Positions 15,249 through 23,809 of a DNA stretch of 64,000 bases are shown here, in pieces. The notes beneath the pieces were generated by a model. The model made no database searches, had not been told where the DNA came from, and saw nothing but the letters and a program-made list of their open reading frames with translations. Positions within the stretch are counted from its first letter, which is position 1. Every line of letters begins with the position of its first letter. The translations under genes and the position numbers were made by a program. The stretch comes from Chryseobacterium sediminis. GTDB taxonomy: Bacteria > Bacteroidota > Bacteroidia > Flavobacteriales > Weeksellaceae. The DNA is taken from assembly GCF_008386505.1 (NCBI RefSeq), contig NZ_VUNZ01000001.1, positions 2,411,937 through 2,475,936 on the forward strand, given 5' to 3'.

Positions 15249-17006
15249 TTATGATTCTTTTTCTTCCTCCATTTCCACTTCATGACGAAGCTGGGCTTTA
15301 TAAAGAGTAGAATAATATCCGTTCTTATCCAGAAGCTCAAGATGCTTACCCTCTTCTACTATTTTACCGTGTTCCATCACAATAATCTTATCAGCTTTCT
15401 CAATCGTAGAAAGTCTGTGAGCTATAATAATGGACGTTCTGTTTTTAGTAATTTTTTCTGTTGCTCTCTGAATCAGCTTTTCACTTTCATGGTCAATGGA
15501 AGACGTTGCTTCATCCAGGATTAAAATTTTCGGATCTGATAAATAGGCTCTCAGGAAAGACAGCAATTGTCTCTGGCCTAAAGATATTGACGATCCTCGT
15601 TCACTCACTACATAATCATATCCTCCGGGAAGCTGCTGGATAAACTGGTCTACCTCAATTTCTCTGGCACCGGCTTTTATTTTATCTAAAGTTATGCTGT
15701 CATCTCCGAAAGAAAGGTTTTCAAAAATACTTCCATGGAAAAGGAAAACATCCTGTAAAACTACTCCGATGTGGCTTCTCAGATTATAAAGTTCATAATC
15801 TTTTAAATTCACATCGTCAATCAGAATATTTCCGGAATTGATATCATACAGTCTTGTGATCAAACTGATAATGGTAGACTTTCCGGCACCCGTTGCTCCT
15901 ACAATAGCTACTGTTTCTCCCGGATTTACTTTAAAATCAATACCTTTCAGAACCTCCTGTTTTTCATCATAGGCAAAATGGACTTTCTGGAATTCAATTT
16001 TTCCGGCAAAATGATCTTTTTTCACTGTTCCGTTATTTGGCATTCCATTTTCTTCATCCATTAATCCCAATACTCTTTCTGCACCTACAATCCCTCGCTG
16101 GATATTGTTGAAACGGTCAGCGATCTGTCTCAAAGGACGAATCAGCATTGAAATATACTGGATAAAGGCAATTACCACCCCGGCACTGATCGTAATATAA
16201 CCGCCATAGAAAAGGATAAATCCTATGAATAATGAAGAGATAAGTTCCACTACAGGAAAGAACAGTGAGAAAATAAATACGGTTCTCAGCAATGCTCCCT
16301 TTAGCGTAATATTAATATCATCAAATTTCTTGAATTCAGATTCCTGTCTGTTGAATACCTGAATAATAGACATCCCCGCCAGTCTTTCCTGAACAAAAGA
16401 GTTCTGATTGGCCGTCCAGTTTCTCTCATCTCCAAAAGCTTTCTTCAGTCTTTTCTGGAAAAACCTTGTAATGACTACCATTAAAGGTAAAATCGCCAGT
16501 GTAATGTAACTCAGATGAACATTGGTACTGAACATCATGATCAATACAAATACAATTCTCAGAATATCCCCGAAAACCATCAGGAAGCCATCCGTATAAA
16601 CAGTGGCAATTGTTTCCACATCTCCTACCGCACGCGTTACCAACTGCCCGATAGGCGTTTTATCAAAAAATGAAGTCTTAAAATAAATCAGCTTAGCATA
16701 TAACCGCTCTCTGATATCCCTGATCACATTCTGCGAGATAAAATTTGAAAAATAAACCAGGAAAAAGTTTAAAATCGTTTCCGCAAACACTAATCCTACA
16801 AGGATATAGATATGTTTCATCATCAAAGCTTTATCATGCAGCTTTGTAATGTCATTATCTACCACCTGCATAGTAAGATACGGCCTGTAAGTAGAAACAA
16901 TCGAAAGGAATATGGAAATTATAAGGGTAAGGATGAACCATGAACGAAATTTCATTCCGATAAAGAACAGCCTTTTTATAATCCCCCAGGTATCTTGTTT
17001 TTTCAT
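15249..17006 (-). CDS. ABC transporter, fused permease/ATPase (MsbA-like exporter)
   Basis: A 585-residue half-transporter: six membrane helices in residues 1-310, then an ATPase domain. Motifs seen are Walker A 'GATGAGKST', Q-loop 'VVLQDVFLFHGSI', signature 'SISLGQRQLLSFLRAYLS' (SLGQR in place of LSGGQ), Walker B 'ILILDEATSSID' and the H-loop 'IIAHRLSTI'. Homodimers or heterodimers of this class export lipids, peptides or drugs; the relaxed signature is common in heterodimer-forming members, but no partner gene is adjacent. It is monocistronic. Confidence 0.92.
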   Translation of the reverse strand: MKKQDTWGIIKRLFFIGMKFRSWFILTLIISIFLSIVSTYRPYLTMQVVDNDITKLHDKALMMKHIYILVGLVFAETILNFFLVYFSNFISQNVIRDIRERLYAKLIYFKTSFFDKTPIGQLVTRAVGDVETIATVYTDGFLMVFGDILRIVFVLIMMFSTNVHLSYITLAILPLMVVITRFFQKRLKKAFGDERNWTANQNSFVQERLAGMSIIQVFNRQESEFKKFDDINITLKGALLRTVFIFSLFFPVVELISSLFIGFILFYGGYITISAGVVIAFIQYISMLIRPLRQIADRFNNIQRGIVGAERVLGLMDEENGMPNNGTVKKDHFAGKIEFQKVHFAYDEKQEVLKGIDFKVNPGETVAIVGATGAGKSTIISLITRLYDINSGNILIDDVNLKDYELYNLRSHIGVVLQDVFLFHGSIFENLSFGDDSITLDKIKAGAREIEVDQFIQQLPGGYDYVVSERGSSISLGQRQLLSFLRAYLSDPKILILDEATSSIDHESEKLIQRATEKITKNRTSIIIAHRLSTIEKADKIIVMEHGKIVEEGKHLELLDKNGYYSTLYKAQLRHEVEMEEEKES

Positions 17007-17137
17007 TGTACGAATCGAAAGAAAGAATTAAAATAAAATTCTATGCAAAAATAAGACTTTATAACCGGACTGCCTTTACAACTTTTGCAAATCGTCATAG
17101 AAAATTTCAGATACCTACCATTTACAATATGAATATA

Positions 17138-17908
17138 TTAAGCATTCTTTTGTATCCAGCCCAAAACATATTCTGCTACTTCCTCCCAATTTTTTTCACC
17201 ACAAATGAAATGGCTTCTGCCTGCAAACTCTTTAAAATCTACAATACTGCCGGAATCTTTATAAGCTCCTGCTATTTTTTTTGAAAATGATGCAGGAAAA
17301 ATTTTATCATTAGAACCTGCAATGAACAGTAATGGCTGGTGCGGTTTCTTTAGATTCAATTTTGCAGAGGCTTTAAACAAAGGATCTCTAGCCAGTTTTC
17401 TACTTTCAGGAGCGGCTACTCTTTCATAAAGTTTATCACTTTCTTCCTTAGAATAATTATTAAAAAAAGCTTTATGATACCATTCTTTCGTTCCTAAAAA
17501 GGGACTGTTTCCTTTAAAGAAGTTAACCACCGGCCAAACGATTTTTACCGTAGAAAAAGGAGCCATTATATTTTTTGGGGGAGCCCCGTCTATGCTTACA
17601 CCTGCTGCTGCCTTTCCCATATCAATCAGTTTCTGAACCATAAGTCCTCCGAATGAATGCCCGATAACTATAGGTTTTTCGGGAAGACTGTCAATCAGCT
17701 TTACAAGATTATCCACAGTATCATCAAAGCTTACATGTCGTAATTCTTGGGGAATATTATTTTTTAAATTCACAGGGTCTCCTTCATGTCCCGGATTGGA
17801 CGGTGTATGTACGGTATACCCCTGAGTTTCAAAATAATTTTTCCATTCTTTCCAGCTTGTATTATTCACAAATAATCCATGAATTAATACGATAGTTTTT
17901 GTTTTCAT
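17138..17908 (-). CDS. Alpha/beta hydrolase
   Basis: A 256-residue hydrolase with the oxyanion segment 'VLIHGLFVNNTSWKEW', the nucleophile elbow 'VIGHSFGGLMVQKL' (Ser near residue 84) and the end 'EFAGRSHFICGEKNWEEVAEYVLGWI', whose His completes the triad. There is a lipase-like insertion between. There is no signal peptide. It lies 86 bases downstream of a Crp/Fnr regulator in the same direction, so co-regulation is plausible but unproven. Confidence 0.87.
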   Translation of the reverse strand: MKTKTIVLIHGLFVNNTSWKEWKNYFETQGYTVHTPSNPGHEGDPVNLKNNIPQELRHVSFDDTVDNLVKLIDSLPEKPIVIGHSFGGLMVQKLIDMGKAAAGVSIDGAPPKNIMAPFSTVKIVWPVVNFFKGNSPFLGTKEWYHKAFFNNYSKEESDKLYERVAAPESRKLARDPLFKASAKLNLKKPHQPLLFIAGSNDKIFPASFSKKIAGAYKDSGSIVDFKEFAGRSHFICGEKNWEEVAEYVLGWIQKNA

Positions 17909-17994
17909 ATTTTTTACTTTTTTGTATTGTTAAAATGATGAAACAAATTTCCGCAGATAAAATGACGAAAACTTTAACTCAGGTTAAAATCGTA

Positions 17995-18582
17995 CTATTT
18001 ACCTGAAATTCTTTTTCTTATCCTGCTCAGAGAAGGCCCCTGAACACCCAGATAAGAAGAGATATGATAAAGCGGAACATTACTGAAAATATCCGGATGC
18101 TCTTTCATCAGATCCAGATATCGTTCTTCAGGAGATTTTAATAAAAACCCTTCCACTCTTGTCATCGTAACATTAAAAGCTTCCTGCGCAAGAAGGCGTC
18201 CGAACTTTTCCCACTGGTGAGATTGTTTATAAAGCGAAAGCAAATCTGAATGCCGGATATAAATAATAGAAGCATCCGTAAGAGACTGAGTAAAATAGTC
18301 ACACGGAATCTGATTAAGAAAACTTTTAAAGGGAACGACAAAACCATTAGCAGAATACAGAAATACATTCTTTTCTTCCCCTGTCTCTCCATTGATGACA
18401 TAAGAACGAAAAACACCTTCAACAATGAATCCCAAATATGAACAAACATTGCCCTGAAGATTATAAAATTCTCCTTTTTTATATTCTTTGGGAAGCCAAA
18501 ACTCTTCGGACAATCTGAAATCTTCTTCTGAAAGTCCTGCAAAATGATGCAATGCAAAAGCAAGTTTCTCAATTTCAGTCAT
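17995..18582 (-). CDS. Crp/Fnr family transcriptional regulator
   Basis: A 195-residue regulator. An N-terminal cyclic-nucleotide-binding-type beta roll ('KKGEFYNLQGNVCSYLGFIVEGVFRSYVINGETGEEKNVFLYSANGFVVPFKSFL') leads to a C-terminal segment with 'SPEERYLDLMKEHPDIFSNVPLYHISSYLGVQGPSLSRIRKRI', the helix-turn-helix that reads DNA. It lacks the cysteine set of FNR and the usual cAMP-contact residues, as do most Bacteroidota members of this type, so its ligand is unknown. Confidence 0.88.
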   Translation of the reverse strand: MTEIEKLAFALHHFAGLSEEDFRLSEEFWLPKEYKKGEFYNLQGNVCSYLGFIVEGVFRSYVINGETGEEKNVFLYSANGFVVPFKSFLNQIPCDYFTQSLTDASIIYIRHSDLLSLYKQSHQWEKFGRLLAQEAFNVTMTRVEGFLLKSPEERYLDLMKEHPDIFSNVPLYHISSYLGVQGPSLSRIRKRISGK

Positions 18583-18637
18583 AGTTATTTATTTTATTGA
18601 AAATTAAACTATTTCTATGATGAATTGATGAAAAATT

Positions 18638-19366
18638 TTAAAATTCGTATCCTACATCCACCAGATACAATCCATGTCCTGGAGCTGAAGTTCCGGCAGC
18701 GTTTCGGTTTTTATCTTCAATCACAGTACGAAGATCTTCCGGTTTCAGTTTTCCTGTACCTATTTCTACCATTGTTCCAACAATAGCACGAACCATATTT
18801 CTCAAAAAACGATTAGCTGAAACGGTAAATTTCAGTTCTGATCCGTTTTGCTCCCATACTGCTTTATACATTTTGCAGATATTGGTTTTGTTGTCGGTTT
18901 TTAATTTGGCAAAACTGGTGAAATCCTCATATTCAAAAAGAATCTTACAGGCTTCATTCATGGCATCAATATCCAAAGATCTTTTCCAGTGCTGCCAAGC
19001 AGATTCCTGAGTGAACGGATTTTTTTCCAGTGAGATATAATATTCGTAGGTTCTGTACGTAGCATCAAAACGGGCATGAAAATCATCTTTTACCGGAAAA
19101 ATCCTTTTAATGGAAATATCAGGCGGAAGAAAACTGTTCAATCTGCGTGGAAGCTGGTCATTCACTTCCTGTTCGGTATCAAAATGAGCAAATATTTTTT
19201 TGGCATGAACCCCTGTATCAGTTCTTCCTGCACCTGTAGTTTTAATCTCTTCGCGCAAAATTGTAGACAGCGCTTTTTCCAGTTCTTCCTGTACAGAAAT
19301 GGCATCCGGCTGTATCTGGTAACCGAAATAATTCTTTCCGTTGTAAGAAAATTCTATAAAGTATCT
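18638..19366 (-). CDS. truA: tRNA pseudouridine(38-40) synthase
   Basis: TruA isomerises uridines 38-40 in the anticodon stem of many tRNAs. The catalytic Asp lies in 'GAGRTDTGVHA'; other signatures are 'RYFIEFSYNGKNYFGYQIQPDAISVQEELEKAL', 'RRLNSFLPPDISI', 'FHARFDATYRTYEYYI' and 'FTVSANRFLRNMVRAIVGTMVEIGTGKL'. Homologues begin 'MRYF', and in this frame that point is a TTG codon at 19366. A second TTG at 19390 overlaps the promoter's -7 element and so is unlikely. The product would be 242 residues, the usual length. Confidence 0.93.
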   Translation of the reverse strand, partial: RYFIEFSYNGKNYFGYQIQPDAISVQEELEKALSTILREEIKTTGAGRTDTGVHAKKIFAHFDTEQEVNDQLPRRLNSFLPPDISIKRIFPVKDDFHARFDATYRTYEYYISLEKNPFTQESAWQHWKRSLDIDAMNEACKILFEYEDFTSFAKLKTDNKTNICKMYKAVWEQNGSELKFTVSANRFLRNMVRAIVGTMVEIGTGKLKPEDLRTVIEDKNRNAAGTSAPGHGLYLVDVGYEF

Positions 19367-19387
19367 CAATGTATTGTAATAACTCCA

Positions 19388-19395
19388 CAAAAATA
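19388..19395 (-). promoter_or_regulatory. -7 promoter element for truA
   Basis: On the - strand this reads TATTTTTG, a full TAnnTTTG match 22 bases before the TTG start at 19366. It supports that start over the in-frame TTG at 19390. No clear -33 element is seen. Confidence 0.5.
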
Positions 19396-19463
19396 CTTTA
19401 ATTTAACGAAATATTTGTTGAAAAGTCTTTGAGAATATTGCACCAAATGCTTATGAAAATTCC

Positions 19464-19471
19464 TATTTTTG
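19464..19471 (+). promoter_or_regulatory. -7 promoter element for lpxK
   Basis: TATTTTTG matches TAnnTTTG and ends only seven bases before the lpxK ATG, so the transcript would have almost no leader. Confidence 0.4.
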
Positions 19472-19478
19472 CAATCGT

Positions 19479-20504
19479 ATGAAAAGATGGTACCTTTATC
19501 CTTTTTCCCTCGGTTATCATTTGGTAACGGGTATCCGGAACACAATGTATGATCTGGGAATTTTTAAGTCGACAAAATTCAAAACTCCGATAATCAACGT
19601 CGGAAACCTTTCTGTGGGCGGAAGCGGAAAATCCCCCATGGTGATGTATCTTGCCCAATTTCTATCCAAACATTATAGAACTGGTGTGCTTTCGCGAGGA
19701 TACGGAAGATTGACCAAAGGTTATGAAGTAACCAATTACGATAGCAATTACAAAATGGTAGGTGATGAAGCGATGCAGCTTTTTGAACGTTTTAAAAACC
19801 GTTTCGTTATTGCCGTTTCAGAAGAACGTGTTCCCGGAGCCAAAAAAGTAATTGATGATATGGATCTTCAGGTTCTTGTATTGGATGATGCCATGCAGCA
19901 TAGAGCTATTAAGGCTGGATTCAATATTTTGATGACTGATTTTAACGATCCTTTTTTCAAAGATTATGTGCTTCCTGCCGGTGATCTCAGAGAATCGAGA
20001 GCCGGATATAAAAGAGCTAACATTATCATGGTCAGCAAATGCCCTGATGAACTTACTGAAGAAACAAAAAGGTATTATATCTCAAGAATAAGACCTTCTT
20101 ACGGACAGAAAGTTTTCTTTTCATCTATCGGTTATGACGAAAATGTATACGGAAAAGATAAAATGCTTCCCGATAACAACCTGAATTATTATGATATTTT
20201 ACTGATCACCGGAATTGCCAATCCTAAACCACTTCTGGAACATCTGGCAAAATTCTCAAAAAGGGTAAAACATTTAAAGTTCAGAGATCATCATAATTTC
20301 ACGGACGATGATATTAAAAAAATCCTTGCCGAGTATAAAAAATTAGGGGAATATAAACTGATATTAACCACAGAGAAAGACTATGTACGTCTGAAAACTT
20401 TTGACTATCTTAGAGAAATTGTTTACTACTGGCCTATCAATGTACTTATTGATAAGAAAGAAGAATTCAATCAAATCATCTTAGATTATGTTAGAAAAAA
20501 TTAA
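19479..20504 (+). CDS. lpxK: Tetraacyldisaccharide 4'-kinase
   Basis: A 341-residue LpxK that phosphorylates the 4' position of the lipid A disaccharide precursor at the inner membrane. It shows an N-terminal hydrophobic helix region ('YLYPFSLGYHLVTGIRNTMYDLGIF'), the atypical P-loop 'VGNLSVGGSGKSPMVMYLAQFL', 'GVLSRGYGR', 'VGDEAMQLFERF', and 'VLVLDDAMQHRAIKAGFNILMTDFNDPF', where the conserved D-D-x-x-Q-H is catalytic. It overlaps the next gene by 17 bases, so the two form an operon. Confidence 0.95.
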   Translation: MKRWYLYPFSLGYHLVTGIRNTMYDLGIFKSTKFKTPIINVGNLSVGGSGKSPMVMYLAQFLSKHYRTGVLSRGYGRLTKGYEVTNYDSNYKMVGDEAMQLFERFKNRFVIAVSEERVPGAKKVIDDMDLQVLVLDDAMQHRAIKAGFNILMTDFNDPFFKDYVLPAGDLRESRAGYKRANIIMVSKCPDELTEETKRYYISRIRPSYGQKVFFSSIGYDENVYGKDKMLPDNNLNYYDILLITGIANPKPLLEHLAKFSKRVKHLKFRDHHNFTDDDIKKILAEYKKLGEYKLILTTEKDYVRLKTFDYLREIVYYWPINVLIDKKEEFNQIILDYVRKN

Positions 20505-21303
20505 AGAGACCGCAGATTTTATTAAAAATATTATTCAGGAAAAACCTGATTTTGCGGTTGTTTTAGGATCCGGACTTGGAAAATTACAAGATGAAGTAGA
20601 ACCGATCCATGTTTTAGAGTACAAAGACATTCCCCACTTTCCACAGACTACAGTAGCCGGACATACCGGCAAGCTTATTTATGGAAATCTGGAAGGAAAA
20701 AAAGTTCTGATGATGAGCGGCCGTTTCCATTATTATGAAGGGCATTCTATGGAAACCGTAACTTTCCCGATAAGAGTTTTTCATTTATTAGGTATTCAAA
20801 ATCTTATTCTTTCCAATGCGTGTGGCGGGGTAAATCCGGCTTATAACGTTGCAGATATTGTCATTTTGAAAGACCATATCAATATGATGCCTGAACATCC
20901 ACTTCGTGGAAAAAATATAGATGAGCTTGGACCGCGTTTTGTGGATATGAGCGAGCCTTACAACAAAAAAATGATTGCTGTGGCAGAACAGACAGCAGCA
21001 GATCATCATATCAAGATCCATCAGGGAGTTTACGTTGCACTACAGGGACCAACTTTTGAAACTCCGGCTGAATATGGTATGATCAAAGCCATTGGCGGAG
21101 ATATGGTAGGAATGAGTACCGTTCCGGAGGTCATTGTTGCCAGACATATGGGAATGGATGTATTCTGTATGTCGGTCATTACAGATCTTGGCGGACCAGA
21201 CATTGCGTTAGCCGTTTCTCACGAAGAAGTTTTAAATGCAGCCAATAAAGCAATGCCCAATGTAATTGCCGTTGTAAAAGGTTTGATTAAAAACTACCAA
21301 TAA
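20488..21303 (+). CDS. Purine-nucleoside phosphorylase (trimeric type I)
   Basis: A 271-residue enzyme that splits purine nucleosides with phosphate for base salvage. Signatures of the trimeric PNP/MTAP family are 'VVLGSGLGKL', 'HTGKLIYGNLEGKKVLMMSGRFHYYEGHSM' (phosphate and base contacts), 'LSNACGGVNPAYNVADIVILKDHINM', 'LQGPTFETPAEYGMIKAIGGDMVGMSTVPEVIVARHMGM', and the specificity Asn in 'SVITDLGG' region. It is probably inosine/guanosine specific. It overlaps lpxK by 17 bases. Confidence 0.93.
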   Translation: MLEKIKETADFIKNIIQEKPDFAVVLGSGLGKLQDEVEPIHVLEYKDIPHFPQTTVAGHTGKLIYGNLEGKKVLMMSGRFHYYEGHSMETVTFPIRVFHLLGIQNLILSNACGGVNPAYNVADIVILKDHINMMPEHPLRGKNIDELGPRFVDMSEPYNKKMIAVAEQTAADHHIKIHQGVYVALQGPTFETPAEYGMIKAIGGDMVGMSTVPEVIVARHMGMDVFCMSVITDLGGPDIALAVSHEEVLNAANKAMPNVIAVVKGLIKNYQ

Positions 21304-21392
21304 AAATCATCCCAATATTCTCATAGAAGCCATCAATATTATAAATTTTTCCTAATTCAGCAGAAATCAATCTCAGATTGCAATTCATTGTT

Positions 21393-21400
21393 TAGATTTG
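21393..21400 (+). promoter_or_regulatory. -7 promoter element
   Basis: TAGATTTG, a TAnnTTTG match five bases before an ATG (21406) of the thioredoxin-like gene and 20 before the next ATG (21421). Confidence 0.4.
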
Positions 21401-21405
21401 TACAA

Positions 21406-21936
21406 ATGAAATTGTACGAAATGAGAAAGTTGATATTAATTTTAATGATGGGTATTTTTGGAATAAGTTATTCACAAAAAGTTCCTGCCGTTCTTAAAAC
21501 AGGGTTTTCAAAAGAAGCTTTACAACAGAAACTGGAAGATGAAGAAGGAAAATCCATTACAATCCAGCAAATTCTTGATCAGCATAAAGAAAAAGTTTTG
21601 GTCATTGATTTTTGGGCAGGCTGGTGTAGAGATTGCCTAAAAGCACTTCCAAAAGCCAAAGAATTAGAAGAAAATAATAAGAATATTGATTTTGTATTTT
21701 TATCATTAGACCGTTCAAAAGAAGGGTTTGAAAAAAGTCTTGAAAGATTTGATATGAAACACAAAGAAAATTATTGGTTTTCTACAGGCTGGAAAAATGA
21801 TTTTAATAATTATGTAGATCTTAACTGGATTCCAAGATATATGGTGATCGATCAGAAGTCTTCTATCGCAAAATATTACGCGATATCTCCTGAAGATCCT
21901 GAACTTCAACAAACCATAGATAAACTATTAAAATAG
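21406..21936 (+). CDS. TlpA-like exported thioredoxin-fold protein
   Basis: A thiol-disulfide oxidoreductase of about 172-177 residues. The signal peptide is 'MRKLILILMMGIFGISYSQ' (ATG 21421), five residues inside the earlier ATG at 21406. The redox active site is 'VIDFWAGWCRDCLKALPKAKELEENN' with C-R-D-C, in the AhpC/TSA/TlpA arrangement, and the cis-Pro segment is 'LNWIPRYMVIDQ'. It is periplasmic, probably reducing disulfides for cytochrome maturation or envelope repair; the partner is unknown. Confidence 0.87.
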   Translation: MKLYEMRKLILILMMGIFGISYSQKVPAVLKTGFSKEALQQKLEDEEGKSITIQQILDQHKEKVLVIDFWAGWCRDCLKALPKAKELEENNKNIDFVFLSLDRSKEGFEKSLERFDMKHKENYWFSTGWKNDFNNYVDLNWIPRYMVIDQKSSIAKYYAISPEDPELQQTIDKLLK

Positions 21937-21967
21937 CTTTCATTTATTTTAATCCAAAAAAACGTAA

Positions 21968-22003
21968 AAAACTCATTGAAAACCTTTGCTTTCAATGAGT
22001 TTT
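21968..22003 (+). terminator. Rho-independent terminator
   Basis: A 14-bp perfect stem (21968-21981 with 21990-22003) with an eight-base loop, beginning in A and ending in T runs. Confidence 0.85.
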
Positions 22004-22025
22004 AAAATTTTAGATATATAACACT

Positions 22026-22478
22026 ATGATCACAAGAGAAGCTACAGAACAGGATTTAGAAATTCTTTTAGAATTTGAACAGGGAATTGTTACTGCTGAA
22101 AGACCTTTCAACAGCACACTTATTGAAGGAGAGATTCATTATTATGATTTAAAACATCTGATACAATCTCCGGACGCTACTGTAATTGTCGTTGAAGAGA
22201 ATAATGAAATCATTGCATCCGGGTATGCTCTGATCAAAAAGGCAGAAAAGGATTATTATCAGTTTAAAGAATACGCTTATCTCGGTTTTATGTATGTAAA
22301 GCCGGAACACAGAGGGAAAGGAATCAATAAAGTAATTACAGATGAACTTATTTCCTGGTCGAAATCAAGAGGAATCAGTGAAGTAAGGCTTGATGTATAC
22401 GCTCAAAATGAATCTGCTATAAAAGCTTATGAAAAAGCAGGTTTTGAACCTCATCTTCTCACCATGAGACTGAAATAG
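22026..22478 (+). CDS. GNAT family N-acetyltransferase
   Basis: A 150-residue single-domain acetyltransferase. The acetyl-CoA binding loop is 'LGFMYVKPEHRGKGINKVITDELISWSKSRG' (R/Q-x-x-G-x-G/A type), followed by 'EVRLDVYAQNESAIKAYEKAGFEPHLLTMRL', the standard end of the fold. The acceptor cannot be told. It stands alone after a terminator and before an intergenic repeat. Confidence 0.88.
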   Translation: MITREATEQDLEILLEFEQGIVTAERPFNSTLIEGEIHYYDLKHLIQSPDATVIVVEENNEIIASGYALIKKAEKDYYQFKEYAYLGFMYVKPEHRGKGINKVITDELISWSKSRGISEVRLDVYAQNESAIKAYEKAGFEPHLLTMRLK

Positions 22479-22487
22479 TAAAAGATT

Positions 22488-22621
22488 GGAAGCAGGAAAA
22501 TTGAAGATGGAAGTTATTTCAGTGCAATGAATAATCAATTATTCTTTACTTAACTTTCAATAAATGGACATTCAATTTTATATCGCCCTCATGAACTTCC
22601 CTCTTCCAGCCTCAAACTTCC
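22488..22621. repeat. Intergenic inverted-repeat element
   Basis: Two 28-base arms, 22488-22515 and 22594-22621, are imperfect inverted copies. Each starts or ends with GGAAG/CTTCC and carries GGAAGTT/AACTTCC at the inner edge. The region between is AT-rich and contains a near palindrome, GAATAATCAATTATTC. The AAGTTGG/GGAAG-rich look is, from memory, that of dispersed intergenic repeats in Chryseobacterium genomes. Only one copy is in this window. Confidence 0.55.
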
Positions 22622-22633
22622 TCTCTATAAAAA

Positions 22634-22664
22634 TTTACCGTAAATAAAGGAATCCATATCTTTG
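22634..22664 (+). promoter_or_regulatory. Promoter of dinB
   Basis: TTTA (22634-22637), 19 bases, then TATCTTTG (22657-22664) matches TTTG-N19-TAnnTTTG with one mismatch. The ATG at 22668 is only three bases after it, so the message is probably leaderless. Confidence 0.5.
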
Positions 22665-22667
22665 TAT

Positions 22668-23765
22668 ATGGATTTTTCTTTGCCGCTTCGTAAAATTATT
22701 CACGTTGATATGGACGCATTCTATGCTTCTGTGGAGCAGCATGACAATCCTACATTGAAAGGCAAACCTATTGCTGTTGGAGGGCAGCATCGCGGCGTAG
22801 TTGCTGCAGCCAGCTATGAGGCCAGACAATATGGTGTACGCTCCGCAATGCCCAGCAAGACCGCAAAAGAAAAATGTCCCCATCTTATTTTTGTTCCTCC
22901 CCGATTTGCTAGATATAAAGAGATCTCCAAAAAGATTCGGGAAATTTTCTATGAATATACTGATCTGGTAGAACCTCTTTCTCTGGATGAAGCTTATCTG
23001 GATGTCACCGAAAATAAAAAAGGTATAGAATCTGCCAACCAGATCGCCAAAGAAATCCGTCAGAAAATTTTTGAACAGACGGGTCTTACAGCTTCTGCAG
23101 GAATTTCAGTCAATAAGTTTTTGGCTAAAGTAGCTTCCGACATCAATAAACCAAATGGCCAAAAAACAATTCATCCGGACAAAATGGAGCATTTTCTGGA
23201 AGAATTACCTGTAGAAAAATTTTATGGTGTTGGAAAAGTTACTGCTAACAAAATGTTTAGTTTAGGTATTTATAAAGGAAAAGATTTAAAGAAAAGATCG
23301 CTTGAAGATCTGGTAAGACTTTTCGGGAAGTCCGGGAAACATTATTACAATGTAGTACGCGGTATTCATACTTCTGAAGTAAAACCTCATCGGATTCAGA
23401 AAAGTGTAGCGGTAGAGAGAACTTTTTTTGAGGATCTTCTGGATGAACAGCAAATCAATGAAAAACTGGAAAGCCTTGCTCAGGAAATCCATCAGAGATT
23501 ACAGAAAAATAATATTCTTGGAAGGACTTTAACTTTAAAAATAAAATATAAAGACTTCTCTCTTTTTACAAGGAGTATAACAAGGGAAGATTATTTCTCA
23601 TCACCCGAACAGTACTTCAGTACGGGAAGGAAACTCTGGGAACTTCGCCCTTTTGATAAAGCTGTACGTCTTTTGGGGCTGTCTCTTTCCCATCTGAATA
23701 CGGAAGAAAAAAAGCAGATTTCCGTTCAACTAAAAATCCCGTTTGAAGAATTTGAAAATGAGTAG
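22668..23765 (+). CDS. dinB: DNA polymerase IV (Y family)
   Basis: A 365-residue translesion polymerase. Motif I is 'KIIHVDMDAFYASVEQHDNPTLKGKPIAVGG', the second catalytic acid pair is in 'LVEPLSLDEAYLDVTENK', 'TASAGISVNKFLAKVASDINKPNGQ' follows, and helix-hairpin-helix text 'VEKFYGVGKVTANKMFSLGIYKGKDL' precedes the little-finger domain. It copies past damaged bases with low fidelity. There is no clear beta-clamp motif (QxxLF) at the C-terminus, although 'KKQISVQLKIPFEEF' could contribute. The start at 22668 is preferred over the TTG at 22662. Confidence 0.95.
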   Translation: MDFSLPLRKIIHVDMDAFYASVEQHDNPTLKGKPIAVGGQHRGVVAAASYEARQYGVRSAMPSKTAKEKCPHLIFVPPRFARYKEISKKIREIFYEYTDLVEPLSLDEAYLDVTENKKGIESANQIAKEIRQKIFEQTGLTASAGISVNKFLAKVASDINKPNGQKTIHPDKMEHFLEELPVEKFYGVGKVTANKMFSLGIYKGKDLKKRSLEDLVRLFGKSGKHYYNVVRGIHTSEVKPHRIQKSVAVERTFFEDLLDEQQINEKLESLAQEIHQRLQKNNILGRTLTLKIKYKDFSLFTRSITREDYFSSPEQYFSTGRKLWELRPFDKAVRLLGLSLSHLNTEEKKQISVQLKIPFEEFENE

Positions 23766-23809
23766 GTCATATTTTTTTGCTAACTTGTATCAACCAAATC
23801 AGCAAATTT

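Noticed and set aside
15249..17006. The ABC exporter as the dedicated exporter of the cysteine-rich peptide.
   Set aside because: It lacks the N-terminal C39 peptidase domain expected for double-glycine leaders and lies about 8 kb away.
17709..17717. Single DnaA box inside the alpha/beta hydrolase gene.
   Set aside because: Isolated and within coding sequence; expected by chance at this base composition. The same holds for the one at 27407-27415 in the AraC gene.
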